Assembly: GCF_004153195.1 (NCBI RefSeq)
Contig: NZ_SEMC01000003.1
Span: forward strand, 186,001-250,000
Direction of reading: 5' to 3'
DNA: 64,000 bases
Source: Sporolactobacillus sp. THM19-2
Lineage (GTDB): Bacteria; Bacillota; Bacilli; Bacillales; Sporolactobacillaceae
Under the pieces are notes generated by a model. That model saw only the letters and a list, made by a program, of their open reading frames with translations, ran no database searches and was not told where the DNA came from. Shown here piece by piece: positions 27,802 to 37,095 of this stretch. Position numbers and translations under genes: made by a program. Position 1 is the stretch's first letter. Every line of letters begins with the position of its first letter.

Positions 27802-28809
27802 TCAGTCGACAACTTCGATCTTGTCTTTGCCGCCGTATTTTTCATACCATGGCGTTGCACTCTTAGCGAGAATGGCGTTGAGTTCTTCAACGTTCTTTTT
27901 GCCTTGAGTCTTCAGCCAGTCATTGGCACCCTTTTCTCCGTTTTTGCCATAAGCTGCAACACCTTCACGCCATGTTGCACGGCCGCAGAGTACACCATTA
28001 TATTTCGATCCGGCATCATGAGCGAATACCAGAGTCTTCTGGAACAGTTCCGTAGAAACACCGGCACTCAGCCAGATGTAAGGAAGCGTTGTTTCCTTAT
28101 CCACTTCACGGAAATACTTCCCGGCTTCATCCTTAGAATAAACCGGTTCGTTGTCGCCGACACCTTCAACGCGGCTCATATCAACAGGAACTTCGAGCTT
28201 CAGAACGTCAATGCCGTAACGGGGCTGAGTAAAGGTCTTGATCGATTCAAGCACCTTATGAGGTTTAACCTTGGCATATTCAGCCTTGTCCGAAATTTTT
28301 TCATCATATGTGACGATTTCGAAGAACAGCGGAATGTCTTCCGCCTTGCATTCAGAGCCGACACGTTCTACGAATGCCTTCTTCACATCGTTAATGGTAT
28401 CCGGTTCATCCGGATCGTAGTATACAAGCAGCTTAACCGCGTCTCCGCCGTTTTCCTTGATCCGTTTAACCGACCAGTTCGGAAGCAGGTCAGGGATACG
28501 TCCGGGTTCCGTAGCGTCATATCCGGTCTTTTCATAAGAAGTCAAGAGGCCGCAATTTGCGTCGCGCTTCTTGCCGGCAGGAAGACCATATTCCGGATCA
28601 AGCAGAATCGCGCTGGTATATTTTGTCAGTTCTTCTGATACCAGTGATTTAAAATCTGAAAGTTCCTGATCTGTTGCGTCTTTGCCCTGAGCAGCGCCGA
28701 TCATTCTTTTCAGAGAACCACGCTGATCAATAGCGAGGGCAGCAATAATGCCATCGTTGTTGGACAGCTTTTCAAGGAACTGGAACTTACCTTTTTGCAG
28801 TTTAACCAT
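27802..28809 (-). CDS. lacD: tagatose-1,6-bisphosphate aldolase (LacD-like)
   Basis: A 335-residue class I aldolase of the LacD/FbaB-related group that cleaves tagatose-1,6-bisphosphate (or fructose-1,6-bisphosphate) to two trioses. Visible are the N-terminal IIAALAIDQRGSLKRM, the Schiff-base lysine context DAVKLLVYYDP, and the C-terminal phosphate-binding VLCGRATWREGV. No other lac/tagatose genes are near, so it may serve general sugar-phosphate turnover. A GGAGG-type site precedes the ATG. Confidence 0.9.
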   Translation of the reverse strand: MVKLQKGKFQFLEKLSNNDGIIAALAIDQRGSLKRMIGAAQGKDATDQELSDFKSLVSEELTKYTSAILLDPEYGLPAGKKRDANCGLLTSYEKTGYDATEPGRIPDLLPNWSVKRIKENGGDAVKLLVYYDPDEPDTINDVKKAFVERVGSECKAEDIPLFFEIVTYDEKISDKAEYAKVKPHKVLESIKTFTQPRYGIDVLKLEVPVDMSRVEGVGDNEPVYSKDEAGKYFREVDKETTLPYIWLSAGVSTELFQKTLVFAHDAGSKYNGVLCGRATWREGVAAYGKNGEKGANDWLKTQGKKNVEELNAILAKSATPWYEKYGGKDKIEVVD

Positions 28810-29053
28810 TATTTAATTCCTCCACAGCTAAAATTTGGGCGCAAAAATTCCCATCTTATTCAATCAGCCGGTATGACTGTAACGCCGGCCGCGTTCTCTC
28901 ACAATTTTCATTTTACGTCATTATCCTTCATAAAGTCAATTTGACAAATTCAATAATCCTGTGAACAATTACCGGCTTTCCTGTTTTTTCATCACATAGA
29001 TTGCCTCACAGAAGCTGAAAATATAGAAGAATTTTTCAGAGGAGGTGAAAAAT

Positions 29054-29230
29054 ATGGCACAGATGAACGGCAACATTATTCCTGTTCTCGCCGCATGTGG
29101 TGCAGGCGCTGCTGCATTTATGTGGCTGAGAAGCCGGCAGAACAGTTTACCCGATATGGTCAACAAGCCGATGCAGCAAATGGGAAAAACAGCTCAGCAG
29201 ATCGCAGGAAACCTGACCCCTCAGCGATAA
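29054..29230 (+). CDS. small hypothetical protein with one membrane segment
   Basis: A 58-residue protein, MAQMNGNIIPVLAACGAG at its start, with one short hydrophobic segment (IIPVLAACGAGAAAFMWL) and a Gln/Met-rich tail. AGAGGAGGTG precedes the ATG by seven bases, and a clear terminator follows, so it is very likely translated. I do not recognise its function; similar small proteins are common in spore formers. Confidence 0.75.
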   Translation: MAQMNGNIIPVLAACGAGAAAFMWLRSRQNSLPDMVNKPMQQMGKTAQQIAGNLTPQR

Positions 29231-29243
29231 CGATCATACGTGC

Positions 29244-29280
29244 AAAGCCCTCCTTCCCTGATTCGGAATGGAGGGTTTTG
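29244..29280 (+). terminator. terminator after small hypothetical gene
   Basis: AAAGCCCTCC and GGAGGGTTTTG form the stem, with an interior loop of about 14 nt. Confidence 0.8.
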
Positions 29281-29309
29281 TTCTGCCGTTTTCACCATTT
29301 TTCCCCTGA

Positions 29310-30656
29310 TTATTGTCCGGTAACCGTCCGGAACAGTAAAAACATGTTCAGACAAACAACCACTGCAGTAATTCCCCAGGCGGTAATCGTCGTCAGCCGT
29401 CGATTGACAAGCGAACCCATAATTCTTTTTTTACTTGTAAAAAGGACCAGAGGGATAATGGCCAGCGCGATACCGAAAGATAAAACGACCTGACTCATTA
29501 CCAGGGCCTGTGTCGCATTGGCACCTGAAATAATCAGGATCAGCGGCGGCAGCATCGAAAAAATTCGTCTGATAAACACGGGAATCCGTTTTCGAATAAA
29601 GCCCTGCATCATGATGTCCCCGGCCAGCGTTCCGACTGAAGAGCTGGAGAGCCCTGCTGAAAGCAGCCCGATGCCGAACAGAAACGCTGCTGTGGGGCCG
29701 ATATATTGATCAAAACCATGGAAAGCAACGGTCAGATCAGAGATGACTTCTTTTCCAAAAAATGTCGATGCGGATACGGTCAGCATAATCGCATTAATGA
29801 TTCCCGCAATAATCATCGCAATGAGAATATCAACAAGTTCAAAACGGAAAATCTTTTTCCTTTCTCCCGGTGTCCGGCCAATAACCCGTCTGCATGTCAG
29901 ACCTGAGTGCATATAAATGGCGTGGGGCATAACCGTCGCCCCCAGGATTCCGGCAGCAAGCAAAACACTGTCCGTTCCCTGAAACTGCGGGATAAAACCA
30001 TGCATCAGCGGCTCAAATGCCGGCAATGAGAATATGATTTCACAGCTGAACGCGATCACGACAATAAAGACCATCGAGGCAATCACCATTTCCAGCGGCC
30101 GGTACCCTTTGACCTGAAAAGCGAGAATAGCAAGAGCACAAATTGCCGTCAGAATGGCCGCCGGAATCATCGGCAGACCAAATACAAGATGAAACCCGAG
30201 TGCGGCGCCGATAAATTCTGCAAGGTCAGTCGCCATGACCATGATTTCGCCCTGTATCCAGTAAAAAATGGAGACCCCTTTCGGCCACTCATTCCGTATC
30301 GTTTCCGGCAGGTTGTGTGAAGTCGCTATACCCAGCTTGGCTGACAGCATCTGAATCAGAATCGCCATCAGATTGGAAATAACGACAACCCACAGTAACA
30401 TATAACCGAACTGCGACCCGGCCTGAATATTGGTCGCATAATTCCCCGGGTCGATATAGGCAACCGCGGCAATGAATGCCGGCCCGATAAACGGCAGCAG
30501 CTGCCGCCAGCCTTTCTTGCTCCCGACAGCCCCTTTGAAGGACTGAGCAGGCGCCTCACTTTTTCTTCTGCGACCCTTTTGGGGAACCGCCCCGGCGGCA
30601 AAAACATCTCCTGCAGCTATCTGCCGGGATGTTCGATCATCCTGTCGATCGGACAT
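29310..30656 (-). CDS. mntH: NRAMP manganese transporter MntH, copy 2
   Basis: A 448-residue NRAMP importer closely similar to the copy at 13575 over the whole length (both have AYIDPGNYATN, MPHAIY.HSGLT.RRVIG and GLLSAGLSSSSVGTLAGD). The N-terminal tails differ in sequence but both begin with charged, disordered text. GGGGGATGG lies before the ATG. Promoter and MntR box lie upstream with the same architecture as for copy 1. Confidence 0.93.
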   Translation of the reverse strand: MSDRQDDRTSRQIAAGDVFAAGAVPQKGRRRKSEAPAQSFKGAVGSKKGWRQLLPFIGPAFIAAVAYIDPGNYATNIQAGSQFGYMLLWVVVISNLMAILIQMLSAKLGIATSHNLPETIRNEWPKGVSIFYWIQGEIMVMATDLAEFIGAALGFHLVFGLPMIPAAILTAICALAILAFQVKGYRPLEMVIASMVFIVVIAFSCEIIFSLPAFEPLMHGFIPQFQGTDSVLLAAGILGATVMPHAIYMHSGLTCRRVIGRTPGERKKIFRFELVDILIAMIIAGIINAIMLTVSASTFFGKEVISDLTVAFHGFDQYIGPTAAFLFGIGLLSAGLSSSSVGTLAGDIMMQGFIRKRIPVFIRRIFSMLPPLILIISGANATQALVMSQVVLSFGIALAIIPLVLFTSKKRIMGSLVNRRLTTITAWGITAVVVCLNMFLLFRTVTGQ

Positions 30657-30689
30657 TTAACCATCCCCCTATTCACTTAGCGAATATTT

Positions 30690-30705
30690 GTTTCCCAAAG
30701 GAAAC
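30690..30705 (-). promoter_or_regulatory. MntR operator of mntH copy 2
   Basis: GTTTCCCAAAGGAAAC is a perfect inverted repeat around AA, of the MntR box type, 15 bp downstream of the -10. Confidence 0.75.
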
Positions 30706-30720
30706 TCATGTCCTAAATTC

Positions 30721-30749
30721 AACATACGACATTTAGCTTCAAAATGCAA
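30721..30749 (-). promoter_or_regulatory. sigma-A promoter of mntH copy 2
   Basis: Minus strand TTGCAT (30749-30744), 17 bp, TATGTT (30726-30721). Confidence 0.7.
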
Positions 30750-30820
30750 GACAAAGAAAAGATTTTTCATGATAAATTTATGTGTCATTTTTTCCTGTAT
30801 CTTTTTGGACGATCAGAAAA

Positions 30821-31849
30821 TCAGGGAGTTTTCTCCGGCAGACGAATGAGGCCGAAGTAAAGAAAAACAGCGGCGCAGAGGGCGGCATAAAGAGGATAAA
30901 GGGTTGCGATCAGCGAACTGTAGCCGGCCTGCCCGATCAGAAGTGCACCCGCAGTCAGACTCAGGAGGGCCCTCCCCGGAGTGAATACGGCCGGAAAGAG
31001 GCTCTCTAGCTGGCGGGCAAGACCAAAAAGATTACCCGTGAATGTCGTCAGAATTTCGCCAAAAATGACGGCAACAAAAACAAGATGCAGCGCCGGACCA
31101 AATGGGCGGATCAGCTCAGCTACCGGCATGTCAAACAGGGTAACGCCCGTGTTCCCGAGAATCAGAAAGTGTTCAAGTAAAATCAGACCCGTCAGTCCCG
31201 CCCCGCCGAGCAGACAGCCGGCGCCGAGCACCTTCTCATCCCGGATTTCCTGAGCCAGCGGGACCAGCACAACCAGCGCCGTCAGCATATTAAAAGCGGC
31301 ATAACCGACACCGGAAAGCACCCAGTCGGCCTGCGGGGTCAGCTGCCCGCTGCCGGCACCCGGACTGCCGATGAAAAAGACAAGCAACATAAAGCCGGCC
31401 ATCACCGGAACAACGAGCGTATTCATCCAGAGCAGGCCGCGTACCCCTTTCAGTAAGAAGAAAAGACCCGTCAGAATCGTGAGTGCAACCCCGACGTGGC
31501 GGCTCCAGCCCAGCTGTTCCTGAAAAACAGCCCCCGCTCCCGCGAGCATCACTCCGGTCATTCCAAATATGATGAAAAAAAGCAGCGTCTCAATCAATGT
31601 ACCAAACCGCATGCCCAAAAGATGCGTGATCAGCTCATTGAACGACCAGGCTTCAATCCTCCTTGCATAAAGCATCATCTTCGTTCCGATCCAAGTCATC
31701 AGAATCCCGCTGACGATCACTCCCGCCGTCCCGGCCGGGCCATACTGAGAAAAAAACTGAATGATTTCCCGTCCGGAGGCAAAACCCGCCCCGACAATCG
31801 TTCCTATATAAGTTGCGGCGATCTGCAGCGTGCCTGTCACCCTTTTCAT
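30821..31849 (-). CDS. YkvI-type membrane transporter (APC superfamily)
   Basis: About 342 residues with roughly ten membrane spans. The N-terminal QIAATYIGTIVGAGFASGRE is the substrate-binding loop typical of the YkvI branch of the amino acid/polyamine/cation superfamily, with a GAGFASG turn. Substrate unknown; branched amino acids or similar are possible. I take the ATG at 31849, which follows GGAGGAGACAGAGG; an ATG at 31909 would add a basic, unconserved tail. Confidence 0.8.
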   Translation of the reverse strand: MKRVTGTLQIAATYIGTIVGAGFASGREIIQFFSQYGPAGTAGVIVSGILMTWIGTKMMLYARRIEAWSFNELITHLLGMRFGTLIETLLFFIIFGMTGVMLAGAGAVFQEQLGWSRHVGVALTILTGLFFLLKGVRGLLWMNTLVVPVMAGFMLLVFFIGSPGAGSGQLTPQADWVLSGVGYAAFNMLTALVVLVPLAQEIRDEKVLGAGCLLGGAGLTGLILLEHFLILGNTGVTLFDMPVAELIRPFGPALHLVFVAVIFGEILTTFTGNLFGLARQLESLFPAVFTPGRALLSLTAGALLIGQAGYSSLIATLYPLYAALCAAVFLYFGLIRLPEKTP

Positions 31850-31922
31850 CCTCTGTCTCCTCCCGGCCTGTCCTGCTGACCTTTTCATCTTATGCGTGCA
31901 GCGTCCCACTCATGATTCTCTC

Positions 31923-31951
31923 TTTACACGGCAAACGCTGTCCGCTATACT
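31923..31951 (+). promoter_or_regulatory. sigma-A promoter before a small peptide gene
   Basis: TTTACA (31923-31928), 17 bp, TATACT (31946-31951). Transcription would start near 31957, about 27 nt before the ATG. Confidence 0.75.
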
Positions 31952-31983
31952 TATTTTGAAAGAATCAGCAGGAGAAAGGGGAC

Positions 31984-32082
31984 ATGTATTATGGCCGTTA
32001 TCAGAAGAAAGACCTCAGACAGGCTTATTGCGTTGACCGGCCTGTCCCCTTCTGTCATGTCATGTCTTCATGTTGTTTTTGA
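31984..32082 (+). CDS. 32-residue peptide, cysteine-rich C-terminus, unknown
   Basis: The frame encodes a 32-residue basic peptide that begins MYYGRYQKKDLRQAYC and ends MSSCCF, with four cysteines in all. It has its own promoter, AGGAGAAAGGGG before the ATG and a terminator 57 bp after the stop. I do not recognise it. It could be a small spore or stress protein, a secreted peptide, or a leader peptide that attenuates the RsgA-like gene which follows the terminator. Confidence 0.5.
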   Translation: MYYGRYQKKDLRQAYCVDRPVPFCHVMSSCCF

Positions 32083-32138
32083 CTGACGGGGGCGGCCGGA
32101 TAAGTATACAGGGCTGCTGTCGGATAAAGTGACGAATC

Positions 32139-32163
32139 AGGCTGTGTGTAACAGCCTTTTTTT
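32139..32163 (+). terminator. terminator or attenuator before the RsgA-like gene
   Basis: AGGCTG and CAGCCT form the stem, with loop TGTGTAA, followed by TTTTT. No other promoter is obvious between it and the next gene (ribosome site at 32185), so read-through may matter. Confidence 0.75.
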
Positions 32164-32198
32164 ATGCCCGAAAATCAAAAACGATGGAGGACGAACAC

Positions 32199-33263
32199 AT
32201 GACATTAGCTGATTATGGATGGAATCAGACGCTCAGGACCCGGGCGGCAGGAGATCTTGCATCTGGATTATCTGCCGCACGTGTGGTTTCTGAATATAAA
32301 GGACAATACAGGATTGTCACAGAAAACGGATTTTTCCCGGCGGAAATTACCGGCCGAATGCGCCATCTGGCTGCGGGGCGCGGCGACTTTCCTGCCGTCG
32401 GCGACTGGATCACAGCAGATGTGCGCCCATCAGACGACCGGGCAACGATTCACCGCATCCTGCCCCGCATGAGTAAATTTTCCAGAAATATCGCCGGAGA
32501 GACGACCGAAGAGCAGATCGTCGCCGCAAACATGAATACGGTTTTCCTCGTCATGGCGCTCAACCACGACTTTAATCTCCGCCGGCTGGAGCGCTATCTG
32601 ACGATGGCCTGGGAAAGCGGGGCAAACCCGGTAATCCTCTTAAGCAAAGCCGATCTCTGTCCGGACGTCGCGCAGAAAATTTCCGAAGTGGAAGAGGTCG
32701 CCATCGGGGTACCGATCTTTTCGGTCAGTGCCCTGCAAAACCAGGGAAGAGAGCAGCTTGATCCGTATCTGGGCAAGGGACAGACCGTTGTTTTTCTCGG
32801 CTCGTCAGGTGCCGGAAAATCGACCCTGGTCAACTGGCTCTGCGGAGAAGTAAGGCAAAGCGTTCAGGAGGTACGTGCGGATGACGACCGCGGGCGTCAC
32901 ACGACGACCAGCCGTGAACTGATCCTCCTGCCTTCCGGAGGGGTGGTGATCGATACACCCGGGATGCGTGAACTGCAGCTCTGGAACGCCTCGGACGAAT
33001 CGGTCGGTCACAGCTTTGCGGATATTGAAGAACTCGCCTCCCGCTGCCGGTTCCGCGACTGCACCCACACCCATGAGCCGGGCTGCGCTGTTCGTCGTGC
33101 CCTTGACGATGGACGGCTGGATCAGGCGCGATACACCAGTTACCTCAAGCTGCAGCGGGAGCTTGCCCACGTGAGACGGAAGACGGACAGACAGGCAATG
33201 CTTCAGGAAAAGGCACGCTGGAAGAAGCTAAGCAAGACGATGAGAAAACAAAACCATCATTGA
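32199..33263 (+). CDS. ribosome small-subunit GTPase, RsgA-like
   Basis: A circularly permuted GTPase of the RsgA/YjeQ family that assists 30S subunit maturation. Order of parts: an OB-fold-like N-terminus (about 1-95), then G4 (LSKADL) before G1 (FLGSSGAGKSTLVN), the switch DDRGRHTTTSRELILLP, G3 (IDTPGMRELQLW), and a C-terminal zinc knuckle (CRFRDCTHTHEPGC). At 354 residues it is longer than Bacillus RsgA (about 298), so it may be a second paralogue rather than the housekeeping copy. ATG at 32199 follows GGAGG. Confidence 0.9.
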   Translation: MTLADYGWNQTLRTRAAGDLASGLSAARVVSEYKGQYRIVTENGFFPAEITGRMRHLAAGRGDFPAVGDWITADVRPSDDRATIHRILPRMSKFSRNIAGETTEEQIVAANMNTVFLVMALNHDFNLRRLERYLTMAWESGANPVILLSKADLCPDVAQKISEVEEVAIGVPIFSVSALQNQGREQLDPYLGKGQTVVFLGSSGAGKSTLVNWLCGEVRQSVQEVRADDDRGRHTTTSRELILLPSGGVVIDTPGMRELQLWNASDESVGHSFADIEELASRCRFRDCTHTHEPGCAVRRALDDGRLDQARYTSYLKLQRELAHVRRKTDRQAMLQEKARWKKLSKTMRKQNHH

Positions 33264-33265
33264 AA

Positions 33266-33304
33266 GGAAAGAGAGGAACGCGGCTATGGCGTCCCTCTCT
33301 TTTC
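33266..33304. terminator. terminator between rsgA-like gene and yjcZ
   Basis: GAAAGAGAGGAACGC pairs with GCGTCCCTCTCTTTTC. A and T runs on both sides allow use by both convergent transcripts. Confidence 0.85.
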
Positions 33305-33333
33305 ATCATGATTCACATGCTTTTCCAGCCTGA

Positions 33334-33432
33334 TCAGTAAACCCAGGTGGCTCCGATGATGATCAATAGAATAAAGAGGACCACCAGCAGTGCGAACCCC
33401 GAATTTTTACCATATCCTTCAACAGCACCCAT
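33334..33432 (-). CDS. yjcZ: YjcZ-family small spore-associated membrane protein
   Basis: A 32-residue protein beginning MGAVEGYGKNSGFALLVV and ending GATWVY. The Gly-Tyr-rich N-terminus followed by G-F-A-L-x-V-V-L-F-I-L-L-I-I-x-G is the hallmark of the YjcZ family of short sporulation proteins. GGAGGTG lies nine bases before the ATG. It is a good sign that the organism forms spores. Confidence 0.85.
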   Translation of the reverse strand: MGAVEGYGKNSGFALLVVLFILLIIIGATWVY

Positions 33433-33582
33433 GTCCGCCGTCACCTCCGTCATGTATTCCGTATCATTCTATGCAGGGCGCCTGATTCGGTCCTTATTTT
33501 CAAAGAAATTGCCCGGCAGAAACGCGCTTCGCAAACCGGCGTGATAAAATGGAAATCAATAGAGTGAACAGGAGGCTTTTTC

Positions 33583-34815
33583 ATGAAAAATTTTGATAAT
33601 CTGCTTGATCGGTATGCAGATATTACCGTCCGTATCGGCCTGAACGTTCAGAAAGGTCAGGACGTCGTTATTTTCGCTCCGATTGAATCGCCCGGCTTTG
33701 TCCGCAAGACCGTCCGGAAGGCTTATGAGGCGGGAGCAGAAAATGTGTACGTCGACTGGACAGATGATCAGATCACGCGGATCCGTTTTGAAGAAGCGCC
33801 TGATCGGACGTTCGACACTTTCCCATCCTGGCGTGCCCGTTCCTTTAAGGAACTGGCAGACCGCGATGCGGCATTCCTCTATGTCTATGCACCGAATCCT
33901 GAACTGCTGAAGGGGATTGATCCCGGCAGAATCACCCGATCTCAGAAAGCATCGGTCACAGCCAATAAAAAGTTTTCCGATGACCGGCTCAACGCCCGGG
34001 TCAGCTGGACCATCGTTTCTGTTCCGACCGCCGGCTGGTCGGCAAAAATCTTTCCGGAACTCGGAGAAGCGGAACGGATTGAAGCCCTGTGGAAACAGAT
34101 CTTCACCATCACACGCGCGGACCGGGAAGATCCTGTAGCCGCCTGGCAGGACCACATCCATGCACTGACGGAAAAGCTGGATTATTTTAACGAGAAACGG
34201 TTTAAAAAACTGTATTATAAAGCCCCGGGCACCGATCTGGAAATTGAACTGCCGGAAGGGCACCTCTGGGTCGGCGGCGGCATGACGACCACGAAAGGGA
34301 TCCGTTTCCAGCCAAACATGCCGACCGAAGAGATCTACACCATGCCACTGAAAACAGGGGTCAACGGAACAGTCTCCAGCACCAAACCACTGAATTTCGG
34401 CGGTCATCTGATTGACCGGTTTTCAATCACATTTAAAGAGGGGCGGATTATCGACTTTCAGGCAGAACAGGGCTACGAGACACTGAAAAAAATCATCGAT
34501 ACCGACGAAGGGTCACACTACCTGGGCGAAGTGTCGCTTGTCCCGCACCGTTCGCCGATCTCGGAGACGAATCTGATTTTCTACAACACCCTGTTTGATG
34601 AAAATGCTTCCTGCCATCTGGCCATCGGCACCTGTCTGCCCTTCAATTACCGTGGCGGGCAGGAGATGAGTGAGGAAGAGCTTGCGGCAAAAGGCGCCAA
34701 CTTCAGCCTGACTCATGTTGATTTTATGGTGGGATCAGCCAAACTGGATATTGACGGAGAAGCGCAGAACGGAAAACGGGTGCCTCTGTTTCGAAAAGGG
34801 AACTGGGCGATTTAA
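33583..34815 (+). CDS. M29-family aminopeptidase (AmpS/PepS-like)
   Basis: A 410-residue thermophilic-type metallo-aminopeptidase (peptidase family M29). The C-terminal half has the family's metal-binding residues: ELPEGHLWVGG, NMPTEEIYTMP (Glu pair), YLGEVSLVPHRSPI (Glu and His), the His in DENASCHLAIG and THVDFMVGS near the end (His, Asp). Length is as expected. A GGAGG precedes the ATG at 33583. The gene stands alone. Confidence 0.92.
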   Translation: MKNFDNLLDRYADITVRIGLNVQKGQDVVIFAPIESPGFVRKTVRKAYEAGAENVYVDWTDDQITRIRFEEAPDRTFDTFPSWRARSFKELADRDAAFLYVYAPNPELLKGIDPGRITRSQKASVTANKKFSDDRLNARVSWTIVSVPTAGWSAKIFPELGEAERIEALWKQIFTITRADREDPVAAWQDHIHALTEKLDYFNEKRFKKLYYKAPGTDLEIELPEGHLWVGGGMTTTKGIRFQPNMPTEEIYTMPLKTGVNGTVSSTKPLNFGGHLIDRFSITFKEGRIIDFQAEQGYETLKKIIDTDEGSHYLGEVSLVPHRSPISETNLIFYNTLFDENASCHLAIGTCLPFNYRGGQEMSEEELAAKGANFSLTHVDFMVGSAKLDIDGEAQNGKRVPLFRKGNWAI

Positions 34816-34869
34816 GCCGCGGGAGTCTCGTCTTTTTCGCTCCAATCCACACGAAGCATGCATAGAGTT

Positions 34870-34903
34870 AAAAACGCCGGGGATACGTTCTCCCCGGCGT
34901 TTT
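34870..34903 (+). terminator. terminator after the M29 aminopeptidase gene
   Basis: AAAACGCCGGGGA and TCCCCGGCGTTTT form a perfect 12-bp stem with an 8-nt loop. It can serve both convergent transcripts. Confidence 0.9.
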
Positions 34904-34916
34904 CTCCTCTTTGGGA

Positions 34917-37064
34917 TTATATTTTAAAGTGTCTGATCGCGTCTTCCATCCGCTGTGCCTGCTGACCAAGATCGGTAGCGAGTTTGCTCAGCTCTTCCAT
35001 CGAAGCCGTCTGCTGCTCAACTGAGGCGCTGACTTCTTCCGTACTCGCCGCCGTCTCCTCACTGGTCGATGCAATCGTCTGCGTTCCCTGACTGATCTCT
35101 TCAATATTGTCCTGCGTCTTGCGGATGGCATCCGCTATCCGCCTGATGCCGGAAACATTCTTCGCCACTGTGGCTTCAATCTGGTCAAAGGCATGGCTCG
35201 TATCGCTTACAGCAGTCCCCTGATCCCGAATCAGCCCGCTTGTCTCTTCACACAGACTGACGGCCTGCGCCATGCCTTCCGTCATCATCCGGACGGTTGC
35301 CGTCACTTCCTTCAGCGACTGACCGGTCTGTCCGGCAAGCTTGCGGATTTCACTGGCCACAACAGCAAAACCTCTGCCATGTTCACCGGCATGTGCCGCC
35401 TCAATACTCGCATTCAGAGACAGCAGATTAGTCCGTCTGGCAATACTGTCCAGCACATCGATAATCTTACTGATTTCTTTTGCATGTTTCTGCAAATCCG
35501 TAACCGCCGCAATAATCTGCCCGGTCGTCCTGGTGGACGCTTCAGACTGCCTGGACAGGTGCTTCATCTGCCTGCTTCCGCCTTTTGACGTGGCATCCAT
35601 CTCATTTGCCCCGTGGAGCACATCCCGGCTCTCCTGATCCATGCGTTTGACCTGCTTAACCAGCGAATCCAGTGAAGACTGACTGTGATCAAGCGCCGAT
35701 GCCTGACTCGTGGCCCCGGTCGCAATCTGGTTGACGGTCGCACTGATTTCATTCGAGGAAGCCGTATTTTCTTCCACGCTCGCCACAAGCGTCTGCGCCG
35801 CCCCGGCCACGTCCCGGGCCACATCAGAGAGCTTTCTGAACGCTCCCCTGTTAACGGCAGCCATCTTATTAATGCTCCCGGTCAATTTCTCAATCTCATC
35901 CGATCCCTTTACAGGGAGCGAGACGGTCAGATCCCCTTCCTCGATCTGTTTTGCCGCCTCCTGCAGATGACCCAGGCGACCGGTGACCCGTCTGACCAGT
36001 ACACTGGATATCAGGACGACGGCCAGGATAATCAGAATGACCGTTATCGCTGACGGCAGAGCGATGACATTCGCCTGATTGGAGATCTCACTTTTATCGA
36101 TGACACCCACTAATGTCCATCCGGTTGTTTTGTTTGTCTGAAAGCAGAGCAGTTTCTGCTGTCCACCGATTTTTGTGTAAAACTGGCCGCTTGTTCCCAT
36201 TTTTTTCATTTGATCAAACGCGGACTGATCCAGCCTGCCGGACCCTGTCCGCTCTTTACCGGGTGATGCAATGTACTTCCCCGAACGGTCGAGAAGCACA
36301 GCATAACCCGTCTGTCCAAAACGGGCATGCTTCACCTGATTGACAATTGAGAGGATGAACAGATCCAGTTTCACCACACCTCTGACTTCTCCATGGTTCA
36401 TCACCGCCTGGCTGACACTGACCACATTCTGCTTCGTCACGGTATCTTCATAAGGATTAGTCCAGACCGATTTACCCTCACCGCGGATGCCCGACTGATA
36501 CCATGCTTCCTTTGTCGGGTCATAGCCTTCGGGGAAAAAATAGAGTGGTGAGCGAATCACTTCTTTATTTGCCGATCCGAAAGTCAGTGCCTGATATTTA
36601 TCATTCGAACTCAGGACATTCTGGAATGCATCATGAATCTGTTCCTCATTTTGTGACACATCGTTCAGCATCTTGTTAATCGCGAACTGACGGACAACGG
36701 ATTGTGCATCCGCGAAATACGTCTCAAAATTGGTATTTGTCGACTGCAGCTGAGCCGCCGTGGAACGGATCAGTGCCTGAGTGGTCATTCTCGCCCCGAT
36801 AAAATAACTGACGATGCCGCCGGCAAGGCCGATGATCACAACCAGCGTGATCATCGGGACCAGCAGCTGACCCCGTATGGACCGGGACTGAAGGCTGCGC
36901 AGCGGCAACCTTTTCTTCAGACCCCGTGTCATTCTGTTTTTGATCATGGCAAAACGACCTGAGCGCTTATCAGAAGATGGATGTGCTCCGGCCGCCGGCT
37001 TACTGTCCCCTTCCCGGGCGGCATCTTTTCTGTCCTTTCCCATACTCTGTTTCACCTGTTTCAT
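34917..37064 (-). CDS. methyl-accepting chemotaxis protein with extracellular dCache-type sensor
   Basis: A 715-residue chemoreceptor. Basic cytoplasmic tail (1-60), first span at about 70-95, an extracellular sensor of about 240 residues (dCache type, with [15 protein letters not shown] and [15 protein letters not shown]), second span at about 335-358, HAMP, then the signalling helices. The hairpin tip reads [20 protein letters not shown] where most receptors have Ala/Gln and Arg at the variant sites. It sits 31 bp after the other receptor gene, so both share one transcript and the sigma-D promoter at 38439. Confidence 0.9.
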   Translation of the reverse strand: MKQVKQSMGKDRKDAAREGDSKPAAGAHPSSDKRSGRFAMIKNRMTRGLKKRLPLRSLQSRSIRGQLLVPMITLVVIIGLAGGIVSYFIGARMTTQALIRSTAAQLQSTNTNFETYFADAQSVVRQFAINKMLNDVSQNEEQIHDAFQNVLSSNDKYQALTFGSANKEVIRSPLYFFPEGYDPTKEAWYQSGIRGEGKSVWTNPYEDTVTKQNVVSVSQAVMNHGEVRGVVKLDLFILSIVNQVKHARFGQTGYAVLLDRSGKYIASPGKERTGSGRLDQSAFDQMKKMGTSGQFYTKIGGQQKLLCFQTNKTTGWTLVGVIDKSEISNQANVIALPSAITVILIILAVVLISSVLVRRVTGRLGHLQEAAKQIEEGDLTVSLPVKGSDEIEKLTGSINKMAAVNRGAFRKLSDVARDVAGAAQTLVASVEENTASSNEISATVNQIATGATSQASALDHSQSSLDSLVKQVKRMDQESRDVLHGANEMDATSKGGSRQMKHLSRQSEASTRTTGQIIAAVTDLQKHAKEISKIIDVLDSIARRTNLLSLNASIEAAHAGEHGRGFAVVASEIRKLAGQTGQSLKEVTATVRMMTEGMAQAVSLCEETSGLIRDQGTAVSDTSHAFDQIEATVAKNVSGIRRIADAIRKTQDNIEEISQGTQTIASTSEETAASTEEVSASVEQQTASMEELSKLATDLGQQAQRMEDAIRHFKI

Positions 37065-37095
37065 ATGTATTCTTCTGCCGGTTGTTCCGGATCCC

